This document shows positions 45,856 through 56,446 of a stretch of 64,000 nt of DNA, piece by piece. The DNA is from Scedosporium boydii. Taxonomy: Eukaryota; Ascomycota; Sordariomycetes; Microascales; Microascaceae. How positions within the stretch are numbered: the first letter of the stretch is position 1; each line of letters starts with the position of its first letter. Location of the stretch: NCBI GenBank assembly GCA_002221725.1, contig NJFT01000151.1, forward strand, positions 1 through 64,000, read 5' to 3'. A model generated the notes under the pieces. The model saw nothing but the letters and a program-made list of their open reading frames with translations, ran no database searches and was not told the origin of the DNA. The translations under genes were made by a program, and so were the position numbers.

Positions 45856-47917
45856 CTATACGAACTTTCTCTTCCACTCATCGTTGATGTCGATGTAATC
45901 TTCCGGCCCGTACGGATCCGTAATTTCCTTCAACCACCCACGTTTTCGATGGACTTGGAGACCGAGATCCGACATCAAGACATCCATGTACGGAACGGCG
46001 TCAAACACAAAATCAGGAAACCTCTCACCATGGTCTGCAGGGTGCCTCCACTTCCCAAACCTGTTGTACAGCACTGTCTCGTATTGGAGATCGTCCAGCG
46101 TCAACTTCTCTTCCCTAACTACCTGTCCCACCTCGCCCACAGCCTCCGCCGCATTAACCGCAAGAACGCCGCTCGGGTCACGCGCGAGCTTTCCGCCGAA
46201 GTAGGCTGCGATCCACAGACCCTGGATGTGAGCGCAAAGGGCATTGCTGAAATTCGTGAGGCCCCCTGCCACCGCGAAGTCCTTCGTACGTAGGAACTTA
46301 GGGGACACGGGCGCGATAAAATGGTAGAGAAGAGGTGGACTGAGGGGCGACTCGGGTGCATCAGGCTCATCAGTACTGAACGCCTCCTGTTGTATAAGGG
46401 GCTTGTAGCGTTTGTTAAATTCCGGAGGGCTGCGGAGACTCGGGAACCGCTGCAAAATTTCTCTGTCGGCCCCCTCAAATAGTCCGACCTGTGAGGCCAG
46501 ATCATGCTCATCATCCCCATTTTGGACGAGGTGAGGGAGCCCGATTTCCCTCTCGACGCCCTCTGGGAACATCTTCAAGGCAGGGGCATGCTTCCAGCCG
46601 GTCGCGCAAAGCATTCCGTCGGAATCGAGAACATCCCGCGTCGCGTTGGCTAAGTGCACTTTCCCTTCGCTCAAGTAATCGAGATCCGAAATATGCACCT
46701 TAACGATGCCGCTCCGGACTAATTCGAAGAAGTCCGTGTCATAGTTGAGGATGCTGAAGGTGCAGGCAGTGAACATGGCGCTGGTCCATGGCTTGAGCTT
46801 CGACACCTCGGCATGCTTATCGAAACCACAAAGGTCATGAACATCGGAGCCAAGGATTTTCCAAAAAGCATTCGTAACTGCGCGTCCTATCGCCGTACCA
46901 TGGAGAAATGAGCGGATCATGGAGTAGCCACCATCTGCACTCCAGATGCAGGGGCTGAACCAAGTAAGCAATCGAGTATCTAGGGATACAAGTTAATCAT
47001 CCTAGATGATATGTAGAAAAATGTCATCGACAGAATCAGGAGGTAAGACATACTGACAAGCTTTTCCAGCCATAATTTCAAGGGAGTCACGAACGGCGGC
47101 GCCATCCAACAGCTTCCATGGCCCGACTCTGCAATCTCGTCCGTCAACTTCATGACCGGCAAAGTTTGCTGCTGTGTCTCGGTACTTACCACGAATGATC
47201 CAATCAATGTGAACACCCTTGGTCCCGTAGGCGTAGACAGCATCCCAAGCAGACTTTGTACCCCCAAACACAGTCATTCTCTTCGTGTGTTCCGGGCTAA
47301 CAGTCTCTGAATGTTTGAGAAAGTCCTTCGCATGAAACAGGGGCCTGGCGAAGTCCTCTTGTCCTTTGATATGTGGCATAAATGGCTCTGATGTCAGCCC
47401 AGTTGCAAGTACGAGGCGGCGGGCGAAGATCATCGATTCCTCGCCCTTCACATCTTGTCGGTCCGACCTATCTACTGGACGGATTGTCAAAACCCATCCT
47501 CCCCCCGGCTGGTGCTCGGCAGATAGCACATGTGTCCCACAACGTATGTCGTCGAAAAAGCCGAATCTTTTTGTGTACTCGGTTAGGTATTCATGAATGG
47601 CTTGCCCCGTGGGATGCTGGCGTGGCTGGATACCAAATACAGCAGGATCCATGGGGAAGTCGGGGAATTCGTAGGTTCCTAGGAGGTTATTTGACTTGAG
47701 CCCGGGATAGAGCCGGTGCTCAGCCCATACGCCTCCAATAGTCGAAGCGTAATCCAAGACGGCGATGGCATGGTCGGGATGAAGCTCGCGATACTGTTTG
47801 GCAGCAGCAAGACCATACCAGCCTAGATTGAATATTCAATGAGCACATTCATGTGAGAGCAACCCAAAATGAAGTTGACTTACCCGCCCCCACAACAACA
47901 AGGTCTAGTTTTTCCAT
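45856..47917 (-). CDS. FAD-dependent flavin-containing monooxygenase
   Basis: Three exons (47884-47917, 47058-47822, 45856-46979) join in phase 1 each to give 640 aa. The first exon codes for only 11 residues and splits the FAD-binding motif VVVGAGWYG (GxGxxG). A second Rossmann site, VFGGTKSAWDAVYA, would bind NADPH, and LVLATGLTSEPFMP matches the ATG-containing FMO motif. These are class B flavoprotein monooxygenases, which include N-hydroxylases, sulfoxidases and Baeyer-Villiger enzymes, often in secondary metabolism. The substrate cannot be read. The second intron uses a less common GTCAGT donor; it is the only nearby donor in the needed phase, and it restores TRLLTWFSPCIW. No other biosynthetic genes lie next to it, so I do not call a cluster. 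Confidence 0.85.
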
Positions 47918-49653
47918 AACTTATTGGTAAGTTCTTCTGACTCTGTTGATGGGAGTCTGTTCCTTTCGGGCTGATAACGATCTTTGTCCCAGTCCCAGAT
48001 ATCCTGAATTATTAGTCGAGTGTGGGTGAATCCGATGTGGTACGAAATGTATTTCAAGGCGACCTGGCTCTTAACGCACTCTAACTATTTCGACTCGATT
48101 GTGACGCTGGCTATTAGGAAAAGCTGGAGATCAAGAATAGAATCGTCGAGGGCGGTCTTCCGCATCGCTGATATAAACGGGGGCTGGAACCCTCCCAAGT
48201 TTCGTCGTTCGTCGAGGATGTGACCTTTGACCGGACCAACCAATCGCCCCCGCGACAATGCTTTCCAAAGGAAGGAATGTAAGATGTAAGCTTCCTTCCA
48301 TCAAAATCTTACCCCGCTGGGTAATTGGGCCGACTTTGAAAGGCGGCTGACAAGACTTCATTGAGGAGGTACAGACCATGCACTCGATCCACCGTTATGC
48401 CAGGCTTGTTGTAGGGACTGAGTCAGCGTCGCATGCATCCCGAAAAGCACATGAATACTGGGTGCATGTCCTGAATACATGCTTTGGACGTAGGTAAATC
48501 ATTGGGAGGGCTCGATTGTTGTAGAACCAAGGGAGTCTCTGAGGAAAGCGGATCCAAGCACGCAAGGCCCGTTTGACCGAATAGCTACCCGGATCGGGAG
48601 CCAGTAAAGTAGTTGGCTGCCTCCTGGAGCCTAGAATGCCGGGCTGACAACGTGCTCCGTGAGCGAGTCTGACCATGTCAGACTCTCAAAGCTCGGAATT
48701 CGGCGCCGTTTGTCTAGCACAGCTTTGGGCAATGCAAGCCCGGGGGACCAGGGCGAAGACCTCGGAGTGTCAACACAGACAGTATACCGATTGCTTTGTG
48801 TGTGGTGATTCTAGAAGGCAGAATTCATCGTCTGTATGAAGCTCTTGCGGAGTCCGTAGAGAGGGATATGAATGATCCACGGGGGCTTCGGAGAGAGCTT
48901 CGACTGGGAAGCCCAACTTGGTACGTACCATCGAAGGGTGGAAACAGCATCTGGGTGGTTGGGCAATTCGAAGGCCACTACTCCATGCCCGGAAAGTTCA
49001 TCTCAACAACTTGAATACGCTCCCTCTGGAAGGAGATGGAAATGGGAGATGACGAAGATTAACGTCCAGAAACAATGAAGCGAAGTCGCGCCGATGATGT
49101 CAACATCGAGGGTACGTAGTGCTTACAAACAGTACTTTGATGTCCAAGACCGAACCCACGATTGTGCCTGCTTCAATAGCCCGGCCGATATCGTGAGGCT
49201 TTGGCAGGTTCGTGCTCCATTGATCCATTGATCCCTTGATCCATTGCTATGACATTGATCTGCCTCCGAACTACATTTTTCAGTCCATCCCTGGGACCCA
49301 ACATCAGACTCCATCGTATACCCCGTTCAAAGTCCGAAACGATATTCTTTGTCATGGCAAACGCCGCCACTTCATCCCTCTCGTCCTCGGCTCCATGAAT
49401 CATAATTTCGACAATCGCTTGATAAAAAAATATTCCTTATCCGAAGTATCACACCCATGTATCGATCCGCTCGACGCCGACCCTCCCTCGCCTGGTCACG
49501 ACGCCCATCGCCACCAAAACGGAGGAGAACAGGCCGGGAGGCCTTCAGGAGAGTATCGGGGTGTCTGCAGTTCTATCCTCCTCCCAACAGTATCGCCCCT
49601 CAGGGGCATCTGTTGTTTTCCGCCCATGAAGGTTTCGAGTCAAGCACCTAGGG
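47918..49653. other. gene-free 1.7-kb divergent region
   Basis: The region lies between the monooxygenase start and the single-pass protein start. Frames at 48395-49691 show no domain or signal peptide and no consistent splicing. Nothing else was recognised. Confidence 0.45.
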
Positions 49654-50266
49654 ATGGACAACGAACGACTTGCCGAATTCCTAGCCGGTGAGTTATCCTC
49701 CTTGCGTAGTTGATCCCAATTCCCGTATCTCTCTGCTCCTCTCCCTATCCTGGGACGCAACGTTCCTTGCAGTAGCCAGCTCCCCGACTTCCGCATGATA
49801 CGAGAGCACGACTTTTTTTCAGTGGATAACAATTTGACCTTTGAAAATAGAGGAAAACCTGGCTCTGGCAAGATCGCAACTCCGTATCCAAGTCCTCACA
49901 GCCTGCATAAACATCGCCGCCGTCATCCTAACCTTCTGTACCTTGCTTTGGTGGTTCGTCGAACACTACCTCCTTTACAAAAGAGGCCACGTTGCACATG
50001 CGCATATAGTCAGAGATTACTCGCAAAGGGTGAGGTTTCCGATGCCGCCACCCGACCTATCCTTACTCCACCAACGAATCGCGACACGGCATATGTCAGA
50101 TCTCCAGCGCGACGTGGACTTTCTCATCCGGGAGGTGAGAATGAGACCACAGAGATTACGGATCCCATATACTATGGAAGAGTTACAGCAGATATTTGAG
50201 TTTCCGCAAACAAGTCAACAAAACAATCAAGCAAACAGTCAACAAGACAGGATACCGCCCGTTTGA
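49654..50266 (+). CDS. small single-pass membrane protein
   Basis: Two exons (49654-49687 and 49851-50266) join in phase 1 across a 163-nt intron (GTGAGT...TAG) to give 149 aa. The spliced start MDNERLAEFLA-EENLALARS gives a short amphipathic N-terminus. One TM helix (about 24-46, VLTACINIAAVILTFCTLLWWFV) is followed by a basic Arg-rich cytoplasmic or lumenal part (RDYSQRVRFPMPPPD, RMRPQRLRIPY) and a Gln/Asn-rich end. I do not recognise a family. The gene is small, and a second frame after an earlier polypyrimidine acceptor (TTTTTTTCAG) is possible, but it leads into a different frame and loses the TM segment. Confidence 0.6.
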
Positions 50267-50526
50267 GAGGAGTTGGCCCTTGGGGGAGGAAAACACGTCG
50301 GGTCTCTGCCGGTCATTGCGTGGGCCTCTATGTTATTCTCTAGGCGAGCGAGGGAGGTAGACAGGATGGGCATTTTGGGGAGAATAGCATCTCCGAGCAG
50401 AGCCATTCAATACGATATATTCCACAAAAATCGTTTCATCATCGACTAATAATCGAATCAAACTCGATTTCATAATAACGTGCCAAGCCAACAACAACAA
50501 GGAGTTGAGAAAATCGGGAGAAGGGC

Positions 50527-50531
50527 AAAAA
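50527..50531 (-). terminator. Pol III terminator of tRNA-Arg
   Basis: Five consecutive T on the minus strand, four bases beyond the tRNA-Arg discriminator base. Confidence 0.7.
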
Positions 50532-50534
50532 GAA

Positions 50535-50606
50535 TGATCTAGGCAGGGATCGAACCTGCAATCTTTTGATTCGTAGTCAAACGCCTTGCCATTGGGCCAC
50601 TAGACC
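50535..50606 (-). tRNA. tRNA-Arg (anticodon ACG)
   Basis: A 72-nt gene without an intron. The acceptor stem is GGTCTAG with CTAGATC (one G-U pair), the anticodon stem is TTTGA/TCAAA with loop CTACGAA and anticodon ACG, the T arm is GCAGG-TTCGATC-CCTGC, and the discriminator is A. A Pol III T-run follows downstream. Confidence 0.93.
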
Positions 50607-51057
50607 TCTTCGATGGACATAGAGTCTCTTATTTCATCATGTAAAGTTGGCCGTACGACTCGGACTGAGCCCTAACGTCCCACCTCTCCCAACTCACGAG
50701 ACACGCTACTCCAAAAGCGGTAATCCCGAGCACGGAGCCAACCACCAAAACCCAAAATCAAGGTCTGGAACACCTCCAAGACCAAGACGACATTAAGAGA
50801 CCAAAGTACAAAGTATTGATCACTTTTTTGCCCCGGCAGAATTCGCATTTTCGTTCTACATAATTACATCAGGACACAGAGTTGATAGGAGTATGAAGGA
50901 GGTATCTCTGGAATAAGGGGAAAAAAGAAAAGAAAAAATTTTTTGAGGCTTCACTTACAGCCGCCATTGTTGCAATATTCGTCCCGAAGACACCAAGAAG
51001 CTCAAAGAACAAAGCTCCAATAAAAACCAAGGCATGCACAGCAAAAAGGAAACTCGA
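50607..51057. other. spacer between tRNA genes
   Basis: Contains A-rich tracts near 50920-50945 and the terminator of the first tRNA-Val (AAAAA at 51043-51047 on the plus strand). No gene was recognised. Confidence 0.5.
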
Positions 51058-51147
51058 TGATTCGGCCCGGGCTCGATCCGGGGACCTCTTGTGTCCAGCA
51101 CCTTGTGGATGTTAGACAAGCGTGATAACCAACTACACCACCGAACC
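51058..51147 (-). tRNA. tRNA-Val (anticodon AAC), copy 1, with intron
   Basis: 90 nt. The acceptor stem is GGTTCGG with CCGAATC, the anticodon stem is CTTGT/ACAAG with loop CTAACAC (anticodon AAC), the T arm is CCCGG-ATCGAGC-CCGGG, and the discriminator is A. A 16-nt intron sits one base 3' of the anticodon. A T-run terminator lies 11 nt downstream. Confidence 0.93.
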
Positions 51148-51288
51148 AATGACTTGACTGATTGATGGACGGGTCGACGCTAGAGTAGCAATATGGAGCG
51201 ATTGGTCCAGTAGAAGAGAAAGGCAAAAAAAAGAGGTTGGCTGGACGGGCGAGAGGGACGATCCCCAAAAAAATAAAAGAAAATTCAA

Positions 51289-51379
51289 TGATTCGGCCCG
51301 GGCTCGATCCGGGGACCTCTTGTGTCCAGCATCTTTGTTGATGTTAGACAAGCGTGATAACCAACTACACCACCGAACC
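51289..51379 (-). tRNA. tRNA-Val (anticodon AAC), copy 2, with intron
   Basis: 91 nt. The mature part is identical to that of the copy at 51058-51147 as far as I can see. The intron is 17 nt instead of 16 and differs at several positions. Same orientation, about 140 nt apart. A T-run terminator follows at 51267-51273. Confidence 0.93.
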
Positions 51380-51805
51380 AGTGGTTTGTCGGAGTCGGGC
51401 TGCCAAAGGAGGCTCTATGTAACGTCGAGGATTAGCCCTAAACGCAACCCCACCAGCTCACCAACTTCATCGCTCTCGAGGACATTACACCTGCCTCCAT
51501 CTATATTCCAACACGGTAGTGTGAACAGATTTCGCTGATTGAAGTAAAAGATATGTCTAATAAGTGAAGGAAGTGCTATTAGGACTAACGTTGAAAGAAA
51601 GGTCCGCCCCATCCCGGATGAAGGAGGGACGACGACCGAGAGAGTGAAGAGGCATGTATCCAAGGGTCTCATAAGTGAACTATGTAACAGGAAGATATGA
51701 AATGCTAGTAATATGCAGATGCAACACAAAGGAAAGACTCCACGTCGATGAGGCAACGAACTAAACACGCTAACACTTAAAAACCACCCCTCCAAGCCTC
51801 AAGGT
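51380..51805. other. spacer between tRNA-Val and the Spt10-like gene
   Basis: Short 3' flank of the Spt10-like gene with no additional recognised feature. Confidence 0.5.
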
Positions 51806-53473
51806 TTAGCCAGTATCTTTGACGAAACCAAACATATTACCATCGACACCCTTCTCCCCAACTCCTTTGTCATGGGGTGAGACAACCCCGACTCCATCCA
51901 TAACGTGGTCCTGGTCATCCCGCTCGTGTTCATCCGGCTCATCCGCATGCTGTCGCACAAACATATCCATGTCCCTATCAACAGCAGCCGTGTCCTCATT
52001 TACATCGTGCGGCGAGGAAATATCCGAGTCGTTCAATAAGGCCTGGAAATCCGTATCCGTGTGCGGGTTAAATGGGTTATGATGCGCCGCCGCTGCTATG
52101 ATACGAGGGTCGATAGGCTGGTACACCGAATCATGAGGTTGGAGCAGGTTCGAAGGCGGCAGTGTGGCGTGGGTAAGATCTGCGTGGTGGTGTTGCATGG
52201 GGTCGTGGCCGAGCTGCGCGCCTTGATGAGACATTGGATCCTGGGCAACAGCGGCCGCCGCAGCCGCAAGGGAAACCGATATGGCATTTGTTCCGTACGG
52301 GTCTTCGTGAAGCAGGTGTGCGTTTGCAAGGGGATCCTCCTCAGGGGTTTCATCGAAGGGCGACTTGTCTTGGTCTTTCTCGGCTGACGCAGGACTAACC
52401 GATCCGGATGCCTTTCCTTGCACGGTGCCCACGGCCTTCCTGTTGCGCAAACATTTCTCACACTTCTTGATTGCCTCGGTAGCCGTGTCCTTGATACTAC
52501 GCCAGTGATACTTTTCCCGAATCGTGGTAGTCGTCCGGTTGATACCCGCATGGTTCTCCTCGTGCACCTGCTTGGCGATTTCGAACTGCTTCAACGGGTC
52601 CGCAATAACCTCCTTGTCGCCATGCATGAGGGTGTCGCCATCGACAAGTTTATAATGGGTTGCGGCCGCACGAAGGCGAGACTTCTCGGCTCGGTCAGCC
52701 CCTGGGGGGTATTTGCCATATTTCAGATAAAACTTGATCTTGTCGAAGCGCTCCTCCGACTGAAGCTCCTCGGCATCAGGACCGACGAGGTCACGGCCAT
52801 AGATAAGAGCGTCGATGTAGCGGCCAGGATAAGACTTTAGGTTCCCGCAGCCCTTTACGCGACCAATGCGCTTGAAGCCAAGGGCATCCCAAATTCGACA
52901 AGACGCAACGTTGGTCTCGTACACTAGGTTGAAGACAGAGTAGGTATACCCCAGCTTCGGCGCCCAGTCCAGGTACGCTTCGCCCATAAGCCTCCCTACA
53001 CCTCGATTTCGAGACAGATCGGTGACGAGAAAGCCGGCATTGCAAACATGGCTGCTCCGCCCCGGGTAGTTCGGCTTGATGTAGAAGCTCCCCAGGCAGG
53101 CCTTCACCCAGTCCTTCTTCTCGGCATCGGCCTTGGCAATGTCATCGATGCTTCCCAGTAACATGATTGCGCCGAAATTCTGGAACCAATATTTGGCGAA
53201 CTTGTCAACGGACATGGTCTCCAGCATCGGGTAAGTGTCTCCACCCTCAATCTCCTTGTTGAGCTGGTCGCTAAGATACGCCAGCAACGAGCGCGGGACC
53301 TGCTCGTACGCGGCAAACGGTACAATCGTCGCGACAGTCTGGCGATCACGGAGGGTCACCTCGTACATCTCCACACCGGGCGGCAGAGTCGGGTTGCTCG
53401 GATCTGGATACGGAGGCTCACCCGACGTGCGGTAGATCGTCGGGGTGTCGGGGTCATCTAGCATGGCCGGCAT
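51806..53473 (-). CDS. Spt10-like GNAT acetyltransferase with integrase-type H2C2 zinc finger
   Basis: A single exon encodes 555 aa from the ATG at 53473; the open frame extends 18 codons upstream without an ATG. Residues about 35-230 are a GNAT fold: GFLVTDLSRNRGVGRLMGEA carries the acetyl-CoA loop (Q/RxxGxG/A type), and NLVYETNVASCRIWDALGFKRIGRVKG is the standard C-terminal GNAT arm. Residues 304-341 hold H-x3-H-x29-C-x2-C (HEENHAGIN...KKCEKC), the HHCC zinc finger of retroviral and Ty3 integrases. Yeast Spt10 has this pairing: a putative acetyltransferase and a DNA-binding domain with an integrase-like finger that binds histone gene promoters. The C-terminal 200 residues are disordered, with poly-Ala and His-rich parts. 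The architecture is clear; control of histone genes is inferred from yeast. Confidence 0.85.
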   Translation of the reverse strand: MPAMLDDPDTPTIYRTSGEPPYPDPSNPTLPPGVEMYEVTLRDRQTVATIVPFAAYEQVPRSLLAYLSDQLNKEIEGGDTYPMLETMSVDKFAKYWFQNFGAIMLLGSIDDIAKADAEKKDWVKACLGSFYIKPNYPGRSSHVCNAGFLVTDLSRNRGVGRLMGEAYLDWAPKLGYTYSVFNLVYETNVASCRIWDALGFKRIGRVKGCGNLKSYPGRYIDALIYGRDLVGPDAEELQSEERFDKIKFYLKYGKYPPGADRAEKSRLRAAATHYKLVDGDTLMHGDKEVIADPLKQFEIAKQVHEENHAGINRTTTTIREKYHWRSIKDTATEAIKKCEKCLRNRKAVGTVQGKASGSVSPASAEKDQDKSPFDETPEEDPLANAHLLHEDPYGTNAISVSLAAAAAAVAQDPMSHQGAQLGHDPMQHHHADLTHATLPPSNLLQPHDSVYQPIDPRIIAAAAHHNPFNPHTDTDFQALLNDSDISSPHDVNEDTAAVDRDMDMFVRQHADEPDEHERDDQDHVMDGVGVVSPHDKGVGEKGVDGNMFGFVKDTG

Positions 53474-54465
53474 CTTGTCCACAGAGGAAGCTATCCCTAC
53501 AATCTCTTGTTTTTTTTTTGTCTCCAAAGTGTGTCTTGCGATATGGTCACACGACAGTCGAGGGACTGGTCCCCATACTAGAGCAGATTAGTTCACTTGC
53601 ATCCAAGAAAGAACAAGTAAATCATCTTCCACTCCAGGTACAACCCCCTTGATCTGGCAGGATACTGCCAAGAACGGACCTCAAAACCTCCAACAGCAAC
53701 CTCCGTCTGATTCCCCAAATAAAAGCATTCCAGCTACAGGAAAATGTGATGGGTTATTCTTACAATGTACTAAACAATTCGGATGAAAGGGGTAAGTCCC
53801 CTATCCGGGTTGGAGAGCGGGGTCCACCAGCTGAACGGCACGGAGCAGAACGCCGCGGGGTAAGAGGCGGGGGGGCTTGTTCAGCTGGGCCCTGAAGGGG
53901 GCGAAAAAAAAACTTTATGCGCGCCCAATTCGGGGTCTGATGCACGGTTGGGTTGGGCGTGTGGGCGTCGGGGATTTAGTGTGGTGTGTGCCTCAAAGCT
54001 TGGGTCGTGATTGATGTTTTTGTTGGTGACGAGATCTTCGCTGTTGCGAAGTTTCCAGCCCGCCGTTCCTTCCCAAGGTTAATTCGACGGAGGTGGAGGG
54101 GTAAAAATAGAGGGAAGCCGCAACGGAGCGCCACATTGCAACAAGAATTTTTTTTTCGTTTGTTTTGGGGATTTTGACGTGCTTATCTAAGACTCCCAGG
54201 CACCAGCTAAATGCTTGATGAGGCGACAACGGCAGGAACGGCAAATTGTATTTCGAGAGTCGGATATTTTGGAGGAGGCATCGTCCGAGTTTCTGCGCAA
54301 GCTTCGGTACTTCCGAGATCGCCTAGATGCGGCTTTGAGAAGTGATTTCGGGAGTGCATGGACAGGCCAAAAGACGGGGAGATAGCAGTCCAAGCTCACT
54401 TCTATATTCTTATTATCACATAAACGACAATAATACTCGTATAAATACACATAATACACTAGCCC
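53474..54465. other. spacer with promoter of the Spt10-like gene
   Basis: Promoter and leader of the Spt10-like gene, including a run of T at about 53511-53520, then the 3' flank of the uS2m gene. No additional gene was recognised. Confidence 0.5.
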
Positions 54466-55930
54466 TTACTCGGGCTTAGCAGGCTTCTCCTCCTCACCGG
54501 CAGCCTTCTCTTCACCAGCCCTGCCCTCCTCCACTGCCTTTTCGACGCCCACCTTGGACATAATCTTCTCATTCACCTGCGTCTCGCTCTCTCCCTCCTC
54601 CGCAATGACGGTCTCAAGCAACTTGCTCTCCTCCTCGCTAAGCGCATCCATCTCCCGGCTGCTAGCCACGAGCTCCTTTATAAGGTCATCTTCCTCATCG
54701 GCAAGCTCATCAGGCAGGGAATCCTCCTCGGCAATCTTTTGTAGAAGTTCTTCGTCCGCCTTGGATACGAGTTTCTCCGGTGCGGATTCCTTAAGACCAC
54801 CAATGATCTCCTTGTCGATGAGCGAGGACAGGATCTCGCTTCTCCTTGCGTGCATACCCTTGATGAACTTGGTGATGTCGTCGGGTGTCCTCCAGGTGAC
54901 ATTGCCATCCCTTGCCGCGGCGAGTCGTCTCTTCTGTCCCTGCTTGCCGGCCTGGCCGAGGACGCCGGCAATGAACGCAACGGATCGGAGACTGAGGAAA
55001 AAAAGTGTTAGCGTAAATGAGGCATTGACTCGGGTGGCTCAAGGAAACCCTTACCTGTCGTCGTTAGCGGGGATGGTGTAGGTAACCCAAGAAGGGTCGG
55101 CATCGGTATCAATGACACCGATGGTAGGAATGCTAGCGAGTCCACACTCGTAGAGCAGCGTATAGTTCTCTAGAGGATTCAAGCACACAACGAGATCAGG
55201 CAGCAAAGGCCTCGTCTGGTTGAGATGCCTCTCAAATCCAGGGAGGTCACTGTCGTGCTCATTCACGATCTTGACCAGCCTATCCCTGAGGATAATGTCC
55301 CTATTGGTAATCGAGCCAGGTGTCCACTTCGTAAAGAGATGGCACGCCTTCGCCTCCTTGGCTGCAGCAGTGACAATCTCCATCTGTCCTCTACGCGTGC
55401 CCACAAAGAGCACGAGGCCACCCCTGTACGACACCTCCTCGACCACCGTCGCCGCACGTCGCAGATGCGCAGCAGTCGTCTCGAGAGAAATGATGTGAAT
55501 CCCCTGCCTCACACCATAGATGTATCGAGAGTTCGCCGGGTTCCAGAGAGACGCATGGTGGCCCATGTGTGTCTGTGCCGCCATTAGTCGCTCAAGGGTG
55601 ATGTGCTTCGGCGGAAGGGGGTTCTTGATTAGGAGGCCCGGTGCGTATCGCTGCTCGACATCGGAACCAATTGCTCGGGTGTCTGACTTCTGAATTCCTC
55701 TCGCTTGGTGTTTCGCTCTCGGATTGGGAGGCTTGATTATCTCCAGGGGATTTCCGTGGCTGTTAACTGTCGGGGGAGCAGAGCTTTCTGTCGCGATGCA
55801 TCGGACGCATGTTCGCGCAATCGGCGTCGACAGAACCCGCCGGCCTGCCAATTGGGTCAGCAGAGTTAAGAATATAATTCGGTGATCCCTCTAACTTACA
55901 ATGCCGTACGCCAGCATTTCTCAAAATCAT
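54466..55930 (-). CDS. mitochondrial small-subunit ribosomal protein uS2m (MRP4-like)
   Basis: Three exons (55900-55930, 55055-55844, 54466-54991) join in phases 1 and 2 to give 448 aa. The first exon holds 10 codons of the targeting presequence (MILRNAGVRH-CRRVLSTPIARTCVRC), which is Arg-rich, as expected for mitochondrial import. The body is ribosomal protein S2: MAAQTHMGHHASLWNPANSRYIYG, LVLFVGTRRGQMEIV, LPDLVVCLNPLENYTLLYECGLASIPTIGVIDTDADP and TYTIPANDDS. The C-terminal 100 residues are a highly acidic Glu-rich extension often present in fungal uS2m. In yeast, Mrp4 is part of the mitochondrial small subunit. The upstream region carries two CACGTG boxes. The identification is certain. Confidence 0.95.
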
Positions 55931-56446
55931 GGCTGCTGGTTGGTACTGAAAATGATTGCACCCCCCAATGTCTCGAGCTGGGCAGATCGAACTTCGAAAT
56001 TTTGAGCTTTGCTCGGCAAGTCACAGACCACCTCCAGCCCAAAAATTGACATCACGTGACCACGTGAGATGGGCTGATCTGGAATCGCGCTTGGGGCTCA
56101 CGACCGTGGCTCTTCAAGTCTCAACTTCCAGAAACGAACCTTCTTGCATGGCCTTGCTCTCGGGATTTTTTGGGGGCACATGGGCACTCACTCAATTAGG
56201 GCGATCCACTAAAAGATGCAAACAAGTTTGTATCGACAAACGAAAGTGGAGGAGTATATTTTGTAGCGGACAAACTTGAATTATTCAGGTATTATAAAAA
56301 AAACAATAAACCAGCAGTCTACAAATACACTGCATACACTGCAATATTCGATACAAGAATCAAGGTATACGCCGACTCGCTAGCATTATGCAACTTCATT
56401 CATACACCCCCGAAGTGTCCCAACAGCCTTACCTCCCGGATTCAAT
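55931..56446. other. spacer with uS2m promoter
   Basis: Promoter of uS2m (CACGTG boxes at 56053 and 56061), then A/T-rich 3' flank of the CBS/PB1 gene. Nothing else was recognised. Confidence 0.5.
56052..56067. promoter_or_regulatory. two adjacent CACGTG E-boxes upstream of uS2m
   Basis: TCACGTGAC and CACGTGA lie 8 nt apart, about 125 nt upstream of the uS2m start at 55930. TCACGTGA is the binding site type of Cbf1-like bHLH factors. A role in expression of this mitochondrial ribosomal gene is inference from position. Confidence 0.45.

Noticed and set aside
45856..47917. Secondary-metabolite cluster around the monooxygenase
   Set aside because: No synthase, tailoring enzyme or transporter gene lies next to it; the neighbours are a membrane protein of unknown role and a small membrane protein.
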